Positions 1 through 12,163 are shown, numbered from the stretch's first letter. The stretch is DNA of 64,000 nt from Bathynomus jamesi (GCA_023014485.1 JAJOZX010003208.1:141001-205000), one strand, 5' to 3'. The notes: generated by a model not told the origin, from the sequence alone. Numbers and translations are program-made.

Positions 1-515
1 GACGGTAATTGTTAATTATTAGCAATAATGAATGATTCCTGTACAAGATAAGAGTTAAATAATACAATAATGACAAGAAAAACTAATTAAGGTAACGAAA
101 TATACGGTATTGAACACACAGTAAGAAGTAACAAAGCAAATAATAACTGTGGTAATGAAAGTACGATATTGATACAGTATCGGAATAGGAATAGACCTAA
201 CTGCGTTCGTAATAGTGCTTTAGACTGAACGGTATTAAAGACACTTTGAAGAGCCAAATTCGGTTAGGCAGAGCTTGTCGAGTTTGTAGGCTACGCAAAA
301 GTAGTTTAGCACGACGAAATAAACGGTAGGCCAAAGGAGCTGGTAGCCTACGTGAGGTTTACAGACCTGAGACTTTGATGAGGAATTTTCGAGAAACAAA
401 AGTAAAATAAACGTTCCTTTGTGGTGTAGTCTGTTCTTGCCCACGTGATTGGAATTTTTGAGCAATATGAGGGAGGCGAGGAAAAGGAATTTCCCGTTAT
501 GCTGCTACAAATAAA
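1..515 (-). repeat. Partial copy of a foldback repeat family
   Basis: Read on the minus strand, this stretch matches the interior and right terminal repeat of the element at 50290-51640. Shared blocks include GTAGGCTACCAGCTC, TTGGCCTACCGTTTATT, CGTCGTGCTAAACTA and the GAGGGAGGCGAGGAAAAGG terminal segment (here at 468-486). The copy is cut by the left window edge, so its other end is not visible. Short ORFs inside it are not conserved between the two copies, so I do not regard it as coding. Confidence 0.75.
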
Positions 516-686
516 TAAATAAATAAATAAATACAGTATAAGTATATACAGTACAGCTGATACTTTTCCGTCTCATATCTACCCTCATTAAAGAAAAAAA
601 TGGCATCACTGAGTCTTAGAGACCTTGTTTTTATTCTCTTCTCCTGCGGGCGCTCACCCTTAACCCCCTCCTTCCTATATAAAAAA

Positions 687-965
687 AGTAGACCCTCGTT
701 ATTTCGCGAGATTGAGACCGAGAATTACCGCGATATATCGTTCTATATATTACAATATATAGAATTTCTATATATTATCGCGAAATATTGTTTAGACCGT
801 ACTATATACAAAATGGGGGTAATTTGGGGTACCTTCTTCCTGTTCCGTGCGTTAGTCTCTCTTCACACGAAAGTCAAGCTGGTGGCCCCGCCTCTAGGTC
901 TGGCTTGGTGAGGAGCGAAATAAAGAAAGCTAAATATTGGACCGTGAAATAAAGAGGGTCTACTG
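687..965. mobile_element. Pogo/Tigger-type MITE
   Basis: The ends are inverted repeats: GTAGACCCTCGTTATTTCGCG at the left, and the right end reads CAGTAGACCCTCTTTATTTC on the opposite strand. The right end abuts TA. A start of CAGTAGACCC with a TA target is typical of pogo/Tigger non-autonomous elements. At 279 bp it is too short to encode a transposase, and the ORF crossing it is not recognisable. Confidence 0.65.
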
Positions 966-1229
966 TATATATAAACAAGAGTGTCGACGATGAAAGTTAG
1001 GACCAAACGTTCCAAAAGTATAAACGTCTTCCATTTTTAATGGCATATACGTACAAAATTTCACATAAGCTATATTAAAATTTCCTCTTATACTAAAACA
1101 CGTTAAAAACTACATAAAATTATTATGGTACAAAATTGCGCTAAAAGATAAAATTTCACAAATTAAAATGAAAATTCCTTCTTCACTATCGTTCCTCCGC
1201 AACAAACTATATAAACATTTGCTTGAAAG
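966..1229. other. AT-rich stretch, nothing recognised
   Basis: No coding similarity, tandem array or inverted repeat was seen. Confidence 0.5.
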
Positions 1230-2024
1230 GATTATTCTCAGATTCAAAAGTATTAAACTTTGGTAAGTCGGAGTTCAGAAAGGACACACTATTTATGTTT
1301 AATGATACCCTTTATAAACAAGTTGACGGAATGGCGTTGGGTTTTCTCCTCTGGGACCTATGTATACCGCATTTTTTTGCTAACGCCTTCTCGTGAAAAG
1401 AGAAAGATGTTTTGATATAAATGCCCCCTCGAGTCCAAACCAGCACCACAGTTTCCTGTCAGAGAACGGTACCTTTTTACTTTTTAAACGACACGTTCAA
1501 CAATTTTTAATTAAGCACGTAAGAAATAAGTGTAATAAAGGGATGAAATCTAACTCCCAATTAGCCTTCCTATACGCGTGCAACTGGGTATAAGTGAGGT
1601 AAAATGTGATAAATTACAATGTAGTGGGGTAATTTTTTTTGTGAAGTAACACTTTTCGTACCTCAGAAAATTTTTTAAAAATCAATAAAAATCTAACATT
1701 TCTATTATCGAAAAAAAGATTTACTCCTGATTAGGTTAGGTTACGCTAATTAGGTTACTTAAGGTTTGGTTGGGTTCAATTAGCAAGTACTTCAATATTT
1801 AATGACTTAATAGAAAACACCATTTGAACCCTCAAAAATATACATGGTGTAGATTAGATCGAGTAGTTTAGTGTTTCATGCTCTCTCTTATTTTTCCACT
1901 GTCTTCTAATGCGTAACTGGGTACGCGAGATAAGTGTACGCATGGTGTAAATGAACTCTGAAGTTATTCTCTTCATTATACATTTTTCTACTTTCCTATA
2001 AATCTTGCTTCACAACTATTTTCC

Positions 2025-2230
2025 GTCAACAGTGGCTGCTGGAGGAGGGAGAGCCTTCTCCGTTCTATACTTTGCTACTACTAATATTCCTGTGTGTAAG
2101 CAAGGTGCGAGTTTTTAGTACTCTTTATTTTCATTCGCTTTTTCCCGTTCCACCCCCCACCCCCCCACTACTATCTTAGGCTAGTCTAGAGCGGATCTTA
2201 GGGTCTTTGTTAGCCTGTAACTCTATAACA
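2025..2230 (+). repeat. Short dispersed repeat, copy 1
   Basis: Shares ACAGTGGCTG-like and GGATCTTAGGGTCTTTGTTAGC segments with 14963-15151. That second copy is clearly an insertion inside a LINE, so this is a mobile short repeat of unknown class. Confidence 0.45.
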
Positions 2231-2375
2231 TTCATTCCTATTCGAAACACTTATCACGTCCTTCTTGGTTCGATTGCACTAAAGCTAGGTTAGGTTAAGT
2301 TAGGTTTCATTAATTAGTTTTTAAGATATATGGATTTAAAAGTCGGTACTTCAATTATGCGGAGATGCGCACGTG

Positions 2376-2419
2376 TGTGTGTGTGTGGTGTGTGTGGTGT
2401 GTGTGTGTGTGTGTGTGTG
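2376..2419. repeat. (GT)n microsatellite
   Basis: Imperfect GT dinucleotide array with two TGGT interruptions. Confidence 0.95.
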
Positions 2420-3039
2420 AAAATTTTACTTTTCTAAAACTTTATTTATTTACTTCTTTCATGACGAATTTACAATTTTTTTTTACAAACAATTTTAGCA
2501 TTGGGCCCTTTTTTTAAACGTAAGTAGCCTTTACCCGCAGACCTTGTCTGTCAACCCTTTCGATTGTGGTTGTAATATCACATACTGTACACTGGCTGTT
2601 GAGCACGCTAATTATTTACAAGAAAGGGTCAATGAGCACATGGGTAAGAGGACCTTTGTGCCGTTGAGCAAACCTTCCAAAGGTTCAACCAGTGAATACC
2701 GCCAAACCGACAACCATCATTGTTCTTTCAATAATTTTCATTCTTGTTTGAGCACAAAATGATATAAGCAACAAGATTACCGATTTAATGCGAAACAAGA
2801 CCCAGTTTTAAAACTGTTTCATCGTTTAATTTGAACATTATGAGGCAAATGTTATATATTGTTCCCAGTTTTAATCACTTTCTCTATCCTAATTTAATTC
2901 TAACTTTAAAATTTTTACGTTTTGCGGTTCTATAATTATTTTATTTTATGTATTAATGTCACATATTTTAAATGTATCTAATCTGATCTGAACCGCAATT
3001 GTGTTGGATTTAATAAAGTTGTTTTTTATTTTTTAACCG

Positions 3040-4057
3040 ATTTAAATTTAATTTTTTTTTGTTTTTTATTAATTTTTTATCTTCTTAATCTTAACTCGTA
3101 GCAACCGGTTATGCCTTATCTTAAATTCTCAAATTTTCTTTCGAATGGTACACGAGACATTTCACTACAATTGGCGTTTCTCTAAAAAGATCTGGAAAAC
3201 GCGGGTAGGAGACGAGAGATCGCGCGATACACTCGCCGTAAAAGCGGTGATTTTAAAAGTTCAAAAGATACGTACCTGAAAACATTTTAATAGCTAAAAC
3301 GACCGCGTGTTGAAAATGGCCATCACCCTCTTGGGTGCGTAAAGTGGACACACTGACGCCCGTTCGCACTTACACGCACGCTTTAAAGCGTCTTCCGTTA
3401 TGCTCGCGATGCGCGAGACGCTATTTTCTTAAAAAGAAATATTCGTATTCAAATAATTTTTCTGATGCATTCATTATTCGTGAATACTTCGTAAGTAATG
3501 TCAAAACCGTTTGCAGAGATTAAAAACTATTTATGTCCATTCGTAGAATAACAAAAGTTATATAGATTATAATTTATTACGCTATTATATAAAAATATCC
3601 ACGGATGTATTGATTGAAGTTTAATATTGAAATGTAAATATCTATAATGTTCGTAACATTTATTCCGAAGCGTGCCGAGGTCGTTCGGGTTATCTGCATA
3701 AATTCTCCCTTTGTAGTAACTCCAAATCTTTAAGTTTTCTGTATCATTTTTCATTTATTATTCCAAATACGACATTTTTATTTATTTTTTATCAGGACTA
3801 AATGATTATTTGTTCAAATGAGAAAGATCAAACTGAGCTGAATGCATCCTGTATGCGTGCCAGTGGAAAGAAGATTAAATAAAGCCTAACTGGTTCCTAT
3901 AAGCCTAATGTCAAAATTATGAATTCCAAACTTAGACATATCTAACTTTTGGGACACCCTATATACTGTACTCAGCAACTTCTTTCAGCCTTATAACTAA
4001 GAAATATTTTTTAAAAAAATCCATAAATCACAAGATTCATTCGAAAATAACAGTCTG
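3040..4057. other. Unassigned AT-rich stretch
   Basis: Contains small ORFs (3335-3523 plus, 3527-3754 minus) with no recognisable motif. No repeats or RNA genes seen. Confidence 0.5.
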
Positions 4058-4061
4058 TAAA

Positions 4062-4461
4062 ATATCGGTGCTACTATAGCGTGATTCCTACCTCGATTCG
4101 GCGGTCTACCTTTTAATTATAGCTTCTTACCTTGTTTACTAATTGCTTGTTTACATTCCAATGTCCATCGTCCTTGACGATTGGTTAGGTTTAGTCATGA
4201 TATTTTCGTTAGTTTTAACGAAAATATCGTGACTAAACCTAACCAATCGTAGGTAGACCACATACTATAGTAGCACCGAAATTATTTTTTAAATAAATAA
4301 AATTGAATAATAAATAGCATTTTATATTTATTATATTTTCATTTATACCTTGGATAGGAATCTCACTCTACAGTACTGTAGTTTCGAACCAAAACGGGTA
4401 AGAATCACCCTATAAGTATCGAAGTCACCGGTAGGAATCACGCTATAGTAGCACCAAATAT
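4062..4461. mobile_element. MITE with ~32-bp terminal inverted repeats and an internal hairpin
   Basis: The left end, GGTGCTACTATAGCGTGATT, reappears inverted at 4430-4461. A third, shorter copy of the end (CTATAGTAGCACCGA) lies at 4265-4280, so the element may be a smaller MITE (4062-4280) extended by a second terminal repeat. A near-perfect hairpin occupies its middle. No coding capacity. Confidence 0.7.
4178..4249. repeat. Perfect-looking 72-bp palindrome, TAACC-rich foldback family
   Basis: CGATTGGTTAGGTTTAGTCA followed by TGATATTTTCGTTAG folds back on its complement with almost no loop and one mismatch (TCATGA versus TCGTGA). The same core occurs in the foldbacks at 41979-42258, 62687-63404 and 63448-63650. 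Confidence 0.85.
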
Positions 4462-4581
4462 CTACATGATGCTGTATAAGGCAGTAACTACCTTTGCATA
4501 TTTACTTTACATTCAAACAGAGAAATTTCTAAAAATATAAAACAAGCCGTGTAAAACTGTAGTTTAACTAACAAAAACAAA

Positions 4582-4597
4582 GGGGGGGGGGGGGGGG
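4582..4597. repeat. Poly-G run
   Basis: Sixteen consecutive G residues. Confidence 0.95.
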
Positions 4598-4922
4598 AAA
4601 CTGTGCAAATGTTTATATTTCCGTCATTGAAATAAATATTAATACCATTGTATATACAATTTATGCAAACTCTTACATATGAAAATCTGCTTGTCCCTAC
4701 ATACAGCCTACATATAAAAATGAAAAACGTTCATTCCAACCACATTACTTTCTCAAGGCTATCGAATTTCCATGCATGAAGGCCTATGAAACATGTTCAA
4801 AGTCTGTTTCCTATACACATTGAGGAAGGAGAGTTATACCCTTCATAGCTCAATGTGTCGTTCAGTAAAGTCTGCCTGTAAATGCCAACGATTGGGGAGA
4901 ATTATACAGGCTTTAGTTTAAT

Positions 4923-4925
4923 GTG

Positions 4926-4956
<31 letters not shown>

Positions 4957-4972
4957 TGTGTGTGTGTGTGTT
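4923..4972. repeat. (GT)n microsatellite
   Basis: GT array with a single interruption in the middle. Confidence 0.95.
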
Positions 4973-5058
4973 TTACTATACTTATGGGTTACTAGATCAG
5001 AACGAACGCCAGACTTATGCGGGCACTGACTAACTGGCGGAATAATTATACCGCCACC

Positions 5059-5662
5059 CAGGCCCGCCGAGAGCTGCCACGGGCCCCGGGGAAGGATTGG
5101 TATATGGGCCCCCCTGTTTACTCAGTATTTTATTATGAATGTTTTTTGTGTACATAACAAGCAAACTGATTATATGTCCAAGTCATTATTCAAAACATAC
5201 AGTATGAATAAACAACTCGGAAGAAAATTACCATTTTATTTTTCGAATCAATTATATTAATTCTATCACCATACAATTTACAAATGCAGTACCACTCCAT
5301 GCAGGCAAGACAATTGTTTACTACAAGATTTTCATAATTAGAAGTGCACTTTCTTTGTCTTCTCTCCAGCAAAGTGATAAATGATTTGATGAAGTTTAAA
5401 GTAGGAGCTAACTGGCTTTCAATTGCAATGGTTCCCAGATCTGTCTGTCGGTCTTGGGCACTGGTGGACCGCAGATAATATTTTGTTTTAGTTTGACTAT
5501 GATAATCTCTATAAAATGTACGTTCATTAATTATATTTCCTCTCTGTTATTTAATAAATTGCTTTATTAATATTTTTAGATTTTATCTCCCGTCTTTCCG
5601 GGCCCCCTAGAGGTCCGGGCCCGGGGATTTAACCCTGCTTCCCCGCCCTCTCGGCGGCCCTA
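5059..5662. mobile_element. hAT-type non-autonomous element
   Basis: Ends are inverted and GC-rich: CAGGCCCGCCGAGAG at the left, and TAGGGCCGCCGAGAGGG read from the right. Next to the right end the sequence carries CAGGGTTAAATCCCCGGGCC. The flanks are CCGCCACC (5051-5058) and CCACCACC (5663-5670), a 7 of 8 match compatible with the 8-bp target duplication of hAT elements. The AT-rich interior has no transposase I can recognise. Confidence 0.7.
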
Positions 5663-5847
5663 CCACCACCACACTAGTTTAAAGTCGCTCGTGGGGTAAC
5701 TTCGGTTTTGTTAGATTAGGTAAGGTTAGGTTGAGTTAGGGTTGGTTCGTTTGGTTAAATTATGTCCTGTAAAATAAGGAAAAGTTAAGTTAGATTAGGT
5801 ACCCCACTACAATGGTGTGTGACAGGTACCACTCTAATATAGTAAAA

Positions 5848-5850
<3 letters not shown>

Positions 5851-5912
<62 letters not shown>
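5851..5912. repeat. (GT)n microsatellite
   Basis: Uninterrupted GT array of about 31 units. Confidence 0.95.
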
Positions 5913-5914
<2 letters not shown>

Positions 5915-6726
5915 ATTATAAATTAGGCTGGGTAAAGTATGTTAAATAAAAAAACTTCCACCTCAAAGAAAGATTAAAAAAAAGTCATTTCACGAGTCCA
6001 ACATAATTACTGGTGGAAACGCATCCTGCTCCTTTGGTTCAATAAAATTACAAAGATTTTGATGAAAATAAAAGAAAAAGCAAAATGTCTTGCACAAAAG
6101 TTTAAAAGTCAAAGCAACTCAGTTTCGAATTCAAAGACTACTGTATATTCTACCTATTATCTTCTTACCACCTGACATCATATTTTCAAGGTTTTAGCGT
6201 CTTAAGGCTTTTAATCTGATTTGATCTGTCATAATGCGATTCTATTATTGTTCGTCTACGGAAGGATCTATGACCAGGGTACAAACACACTCCATTCTAT
6301 TTATTCATCAAAATGCCAAAGTAGATGCTCATGCAAATTAATGAACCGTGTTGTCAGTCGGTTCAGCAACTGTGTGTGTGTGTGTGTGATATTATATATA
6401 TATATATATATATATACAAGTGAAGGCTTAGTCATCGTCTGTTTGGTCTGTTACATACCTCAGCTTCAAATGGACAAAATTAATAAATAAAAACGCATAC
6501 TCTGAATTGTCGTGTATGAGAGGAGGCCAGGATAATTCTGGTCTTGAAACTATACGCTAAATGCTTAAATACCCTCATTATTTACTGTTTAAATTTAGAC
6601 TTGTACACATGGATGATACGAAGAAAGTACTGTTTTAGTTTAGATATTTATAGAACTAATTAGTTAAATGCATGAAATATAAAGTTATAAATATTACTAC
6701 TATGAAACTGTCATGGACAAAATCTG

Positions 6727-6769
<43 letters not shown>

Positions 6770-9049
6770 CGCAATGAGGCCGGATGCTGGAGAGGGGTCG
6801 ACCGCATTTATAGAGATATTCCAGGTACAAGCAACTAATTTAGATGGTACATTAGTTGCTTACCAGAGGGGTGAAATATTACAATTTTTATGAAATAAAA
6901 AATTTCCAGAAACCCTACTTCTTTGCATGCGATTCTTTCAAGAAGGAATAAGGAACACGCGTAATAGCCCATTTTGAGAAACGTCAAAAACTGAAAACTT
7001 TTGTGCGAAACAGATGAAAAACGAGGTTGTGACACGTCACTTTCAATTATATTTTTGAAAGAAACGAAGAAATAAGTCTTCGAAACCGCACATAATGCAT
7101 GTAACGGCAAACATACACGCTTTAATGTGGAACGCTGTAAACTTTACGGGGCTACAGGGTGCGTCAAGGATAAACGGGAAAGGATAGAAAGCATTAAACT
7201 ATCTAGGCATTTACTATTTAATATAAAAACTCTTCAAAGTGACGGGCAGCGTCGTTAGAGAGATGTAGCCAAACGGTACCCGAGTTAAGAGTAATTTGCA
7301 TAATTAGTGGGCAGTAAACATTACCTTGTTCCGCAAGTTCTCCTTTCACACTCTTGGTACCTGAATGTAATCAGGGAAGTAAAAAAAAAACGTATAACCT
7401 ATACGACGTTTCCAGCAAAACCTACTAAGCATTAATTAAGGAAGGTCTCAATTCTTCTTACATTAACGAGTTTCATATTTAATTTTTTAATTTAAATATC
7501 AGTAAGAGGATGTTGTATAAATAATTCATACAGCATATTGAACTTAACAACTAAACTTTTAGGACCATGCAACCAACAAAACCTAACAACACGTTCCATA
7601 TTACACAAACTCTAACGCGAGTGTAAACACAAAGGAGTTTTAAATTATATTAACTCAAAACCTTATATACTGTAGAGAAAATTTAAAAAACACACACACA
7701 CACACACACAGAGTAAAAGATTAATGATATTCCTCTTCCAATCCCCAAAAGGTAGGCGAGACGTCGATCAAAACAGGGGGATGTCAACAGTCAACATGAA
7801 AAAAAAAAATTACCCAACGAGTACTGACACAAACGAATGATCAGTTTGCTCCGTTATCGCTTCACACGCGTCTTCCTTCCATCAATCAAGAACAGCTTCA
7901 TACATAAACACAGTTAACACACGGCATTAGGTCATTGTTATTAGGCGTGTGTAAGGGCGAGAAACTACTTCGATCGTGCCCATTCTACTATAGTATTAGC
8001 GACTGCTACACTCTTTGCATATAAAGACAAAAGACAAACGACTCACTTTCACTCATCGCTGGACACCCAACTCCTTAAATGGAGTTCAAATTACTCTTAT
8101 AACGAACCTAATTGGCCTACGACGAACGTAAAAGGAAACGTGTTAAGGGATTTCATAAAATTGAGTAATCGAAAAACAGCAAGAACGAAAAAGGAATTAC
8201 CCGAAATTAACCTTCGATTATATTCGATATAAAAGTATTAAGTCAATTTCTCGAAAGCTTTTCAGAAATAAGTTCAAGCCAAATTCGCTTCATGAACGAA
8301 AGAAAACATTTAGGAAGAATGAAGTCTATATACATACCACCACCTTGTTCCTATTCGTTTCTCGCTATTATTAACGTTCTCTCTCTCTCTCACGGCAACG
8401 GAACAGCAGTGGCGGAGGAACAGACAACAGTGAAGAAATTTATAACGAGTATTTAACGACTCACGGTTCGATAAGGTTAGTCACGTGATAAAGGGTTCAA
8501 CGTCGTCGCAGGGTCCCCGTGACAATGAGAGAAAGCGCGGTATTAGTATATAATCTCTCTTTCTATGTCAAGTATATGGAAGGAAAATATACAGTATATT
8601 CACCACCTAAAATTGACTTACCCGTAATTCCGTACCAGGTGTGAAGCTGCATGATGGACGAGGTGTATACACAATTAAGACTTTTCAAACACTATATAAA
8701 TACAATCAAGGAAATTTAAAAATAGCTACGCTAATAGTGTGTTAGATGCCCAATAGGAAATGTTATCTGGTGTTTACATTTTATCACTATTGTTACGTGC
8801 AGCAAACAGTATTCACATTTAACAAAACATTACACTGACATATACCCCCGAGTCATAAACATTCCATAAAGGAGTCACAAAGAAAGGTTCCGCAACCCCT
8901 ACAGTATTATCTTATTAAATTAGCTTCATTTCGCCTACAAAGAAAGTGAAAACACAGTATCTATACAAATATTATTGTATTTACAAACGTAATAAAACAC
9001 ACAGGGGGATGGGTTCTTTCAGCTTCATGCAATTAAACTATGAATATAA

Positions 9050-9055
<6 letters not shown>
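5913..9055. other. Unique-looking AT-rich DNA with microsatellites
   Basis: Holds a compound (GT)n(TA)n near 6371-6417, (TA)n at 6731-6766, (CA)n near 7690-7710 and a short CT run near 8380. The small ORFs (for example 6221-6490 plus, 6835-7110 minus) show no family motif. No TE ends or RNA genes recognised. Confidence 0.5.

Positions 9056-9088
<33 letters not shown>
9056..9088. repeat. (TA)n microsatellite
   Basis: TA array directly left of the foldback at 9125-9264. A second TA array follows it at 9264-9292. Confidence 0.95.
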
Positions 9089-9092
<4 letters not shown>

Positions 9093-9124
9093 AATTTCAC
9101 AATAAAACACGTGAAATGAATAAA

Positions 9125-9264
9125 TGCTGCAAACGCACAAGGAAAAAGAAAAACGATTCCAAGGCCTTTCGTGTATTCAAAGCTACACCTCCCTGACGAG
9201 GTGTAGCTTTGAATACACGAAAGGCCTTGGAATCGTTTTTCTTTTTCCTTGTGGGTTTGCAGCA
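9125..9264. repeat. Inverted duplication of a Penelope-type 3' tail
   Basis: Two ~66-bp arms (9125-9190 and 9199-9264) are complementary with about one mismatch, separated by a tiny centre, CCTGACGA. The right arm has the same layout as the tail of the Penelope-like copy at 25.1 kb: ribozyme core, pyrimidine-rich TTTTTCTTTTTCCTTGTGG, then (TA)n. The resemblance in order rather than in bases suggests a related but different Penelope-like family. The ORFs on each strand simply reflect the palindrome. Confidence 0.75.
9193..9230 (+). ncRNA. Hammerhead-ribozyme-like core, truncated stem I
   Basis: CTGACGA (9193-9199) is followed by a possible stem II (GTGTA pairing TACAC), GAAA at 9219-9222, then a two-base-pair stem III (AG, loop GC, CT) and the cleavage-site T. 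The 3' side of stem I, GGAATCG, lacks a proper 5' partner because the inverted duplication joins right at the core. Activity is therefore doubtful. Confidence 0.45.
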
Positions 9265-9292
9265 TATATATATATATATATATTATATATAT

Positions 9293-10145
9293 TAAAATCA
9301 GAACCTATCTGGAGTCCGATGGAAGATGGTAAATGTCAAACGCGGTCCCATTAAACCTAAATCGAACAAGAGACAAAAATAGAAGGAAATAGAAGCTTCA
9401 AAAGATGAGGTAAAAGAAGAAGTAGGAAGAATAAAAAGGTGAAATTTATTCCTGCTCCTCCCGCCCTTTCCTCCTTCGGTGCCCTCATTGTTATACCCTT
9501 TGAAGGAACACTCGAGAACAAAGGGCGTTCAAAAAGACAATTTTTAAGGACGGTTAAACGAATTACGACGTTAGAAAAAAAAAAAAAAAAACTTAACAAC
9601 AACAACTAGCAAAGAAAACTTTCTTCTCGAAGGTTAACCATCATTTTCTTGCCAAAATTTACGCGTAGGAATGTTTCTACGTATCCTTAAAAGTGGATCT
9701 TTTATTCTTTTACGCCTTCCATCGATTAAAAACGAGAAACAATTAAATTTTGGCCACGGTTATACATTATATCGAAAAGGTATAAAAGGTATACGAGATA
9801 AAGCTATAAAAAAAGGCTCGGGCCAATAAAAGTGAAATGATTTTATTAAGTAATAGCGCCCTACAGCTCGATAACAGCATAAAGCTATATAAATTCCCTA
9901 CGCACACACTACATTAACATTATACAATATATGTTTCCCAACCCAATAAAAAGAATTATGTTAACACCCTCCGTGACTATATAAATGATCTCAAACGGTG
10001 TCCCAAGACCGTGGGTTATGATAAAAAGGAGATTCTATGAAATACGTTCCTCGCATGAAGGAGATGGGGAAGGCGAGAATTGTAATAAGTAAAAATACTT
10101 TATAGCAAAGACGGAAGAAACCTCGTAACGGCAATAAAACGATAT
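9293..10145. other. Unassigned, A-rich and pyrimidine-rich
   Basis: A minus-strand ORF (9357-9605) translates a low-complexity pyrimidine run. No recognisable feature. Confidence 0.5.
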
Positions 10146-10260
10146 TACGATGAATAAGATACAAATAATAAGATACAAATAATAAGATACAAATAATAAG
10201 ATACAAATAATAAGATACAAATAATAAGATACAAATAATAAGATACAAATAATAAGATAC
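10146..10260. repeat. 14-bp tandem repeat
   Basis: About eight near-perfect copies of AAGATACAAATAAT. The overlapping minus-strand ORFs translate only this array. Confidence 0.95.
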
Positions 10261-10504
10261 GATGCTATACGCGATACACCATCCCACTGACCTTTCGATA
10301 CAAAACAAAAAAAAACGAGCAAACAACAAAATGTAGCCACTCTTATCGAACCAAAATACAAGATCGGAGTAATAAAATAATGAATTGAATTACCTAAATT
10401 ACAAGTTTTGAAGCAAACAATATTTCCATTCCCATGAGCGATCCAATGGAAATTGCATCTACTAATATACACATTATATACATACCTTTATTTTAACCTT
10501 CTTG

Positions 10505-10506
<2 letters not shown>

Positions 10507-10542
<36 letters not shown>

Positions 10543-10553
10543 ATATATATATA
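10507..10553. repeat. (TA)n array flanked by a short inverted repeat
   Basis: TTGCATCTACTAATATA at about 10452-10468 is inverted after the array (10551-10567). This suggests a small hairpin or a TE relic around the array. Confidence 0.8.
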
Positions 10554-10569
10554 TTAGTAGATGCAACTA

Positions 10570-11136
10570 TGGATGATACAGTCTGGGAGCAGCTATATAT
10601 GTGATCGTACTGCAAACTCAAAGGCAGAGCATTCAAGTGATAAATTTAGTAGGCTAATGAAGATAAGAGACGTGGCAGTTCAAGACATAAACAAGAACGG
10701 TTGTCATAAACTTTATGAAAGGAAACACCAATTACGAAGGCAAAGAGCAATTCGGGCCATGTCATAAAAAGCACTAATAAGAATTAGGTGCCAACATTAT
10801 GGGATAACCTACGTGCAGTCGACATTTTGAATGTTTTGAACGCATCTTGTTCGTTCTTTTTATAAAAATATTTTACATTTAATTAACTCGATGAAAGTAG
10901 ACAAATTAACGCGGGTCATCATTTCATTTAGCAGTACGTATAATCTAATGGTACGCAAAGGCAATTTTTATATAAGCAATTGCGAATTTATAAAGGCAAT
11001 CAGGGGAGGTTCGTACTAGGGAGTCTGCCGGTTTACCCATAAACCGTTTATAAATGAGATTTATATCAATTTTAATTTAGCCCTTCATACGTAACTAAAA
11101 TTGTATTTAAAAATTTATTTCATTTGCAACAGCCTT
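10570..11136. other. Unassigned
   Basis: A 68-codon ORF (10561-10767) has no recognised motif. Nothing else seen. Confidence 0.5.
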
Positions 11137-11151
11137 CCACACACACACACA

Positions 11152-11194
<43 letters not shown>
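11137..11194. repeat. (CA)n microsatellite
   Basis: CA array with one CCA interruption. Confidence 0.95.
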
Positions 11195-11197
<3 letters not shown>

Positions 11198-11765
11198 ATT
11201 AGAATCAGCCAAAGTTTGCTTTCTAAATTAATGGACGTTATTCTTTTTTAAGATACGAATCGAATCCGTAAAATAAAACAACTTTTCTTTTAAAAACTTT
11301 TATCTTGTAATTATACTCTAGTTTCAATACTTTGTTGCTTCCCCTTTTTATCTTTCATTTAGAAGTATTTTCGGTACACTTAACGAATTGAATTCAGAGC
11401 TTCTCATCATGATACGAGACTCGAATTAAACTCGAAATCAGTTCCATTTCCCCTCCCCCCTGCATCTCCCACCCACTCATTTATTTTCATTCTTATTTCC
11501 CATTAATTTTATATGGGCTTCCTCCTTCTTCTTATCTGGGGAGCTACCACCATTCAATGAACAGAATCCGATTCTCAGCGAGATACGACTTTCTTAAAAC
11601 TTCATTTTTAATACTTGAAAGTATTCAAACTGGAAAATAATTACTAGATAAAGGTTCTTAAGAAACAACTTTATTTTATTTTCGCCGTTTCATTTCTTAA
11701 TAATGAATTATTTGCCCTAAATTAAAAGTGTAAACAAAATCTACGTCGGAACGACATTAATTTCG
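11195..11765. other. AT-rich, nothing recognised
   Basis: No coding similarity or repeat structure seen. Confidence 0.5.
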
Positions 11766-11769
11766 CTGT

Positions 11770-12095
11770 CTATAATCGTGACCTTGACCTTTGATGTAAG
11801 AACCTGATTCTTGCTCGCAACACATCGTCTTATAACGATCCATACGTTTCCTCAATTTATCTTGAATGGTTCGAAGGTTATGAACTTATGATGCGGACAT
11901 GAAAAAGCTCCGTCTGACCCTTGACCTCTATTTGATGCAGGGACCTGATTCCTGCTCATGATACTTCGTTTTGTGATAATCCATATGCGTGCAGTTTCAT
12001 CAACTCGCGTTGAGCTGAGCGGTTCAACAGTTACAGTATAGTGCGGACATGAATTTGTGAAAAATGGACGGACGGAAAATGTAATCGAGCATGGC
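11770..12095. repeat. Dispersed GTGACCTTGACCTTTGA repeat, copy 1
   Basis: Built of two diverged sub-repeats with the phrases GACCTTGACCTTTGATG, GAACCTGATTCTTGCTC and TGCGGACATGAA. It ends in GGACGGACGGAAAATG. The same phrases recur at 31200-32190. The class is unknown. It looks noncoding. Confidence 0.65.
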
Positions 12096-12103
12096 CCCTC
12101 CGA

Positions 12104-12108
<5 letters not shown>

Positions 12109-12163
<55 letters not shown>
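12109..12163. repeat. (TA)n microsatellite
   Basis: TA array abutting the left end of the mariner at 12164. Confidence 0.95.

Larger units (their letters stand above)
1230..3030 (+). pseudogene. Degenerate Penelope-like retroelement (RT plus endonuclease remnants)
   Basis: Around 1290-1375 three frames give pieces resembling the Penelope RT block, with NDTLYKQVDGMA followed by a shifted hydrophobic FFANAF piece. This corresponds to the Y-x-Q-x-x-GMAMG region seen intact at 23.7 kb. About 1.1 kb downstream, 2610-2700 reads RVNEHMGKR..VPLSKPSKGS, which resembles the end of a Penelope GIY-YIG endonuclease. The spacing fits RT followed by endonuclease. Many frameshifts and an unrelated repeat (2025-2230) interrupt it. 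An AATAAA-bearing AT-rich tail ends near 3030. Assignment rests on short motifs, so it is tentative. Confidence 0.5.

Noticed and set aside
600..911. 103-codon plus-strand frame
   Set aside because: Most of it lies in the 279-bp pogo-type MITE and its palindromic interior; no recognised protein.
10146..10260. Possible CRISPR-like array
   Set aside because: Units are contiguous with no spacers, and the context is eukaryotic. It is a simple tandem repeat.
10035..10472. 145-codon frame with repeated tyrosine/leucine/isoleucine units
   Set aside because: It translates the AAGATACAAATAAT tandem array and flanking AT-rich DNA; no family motif.
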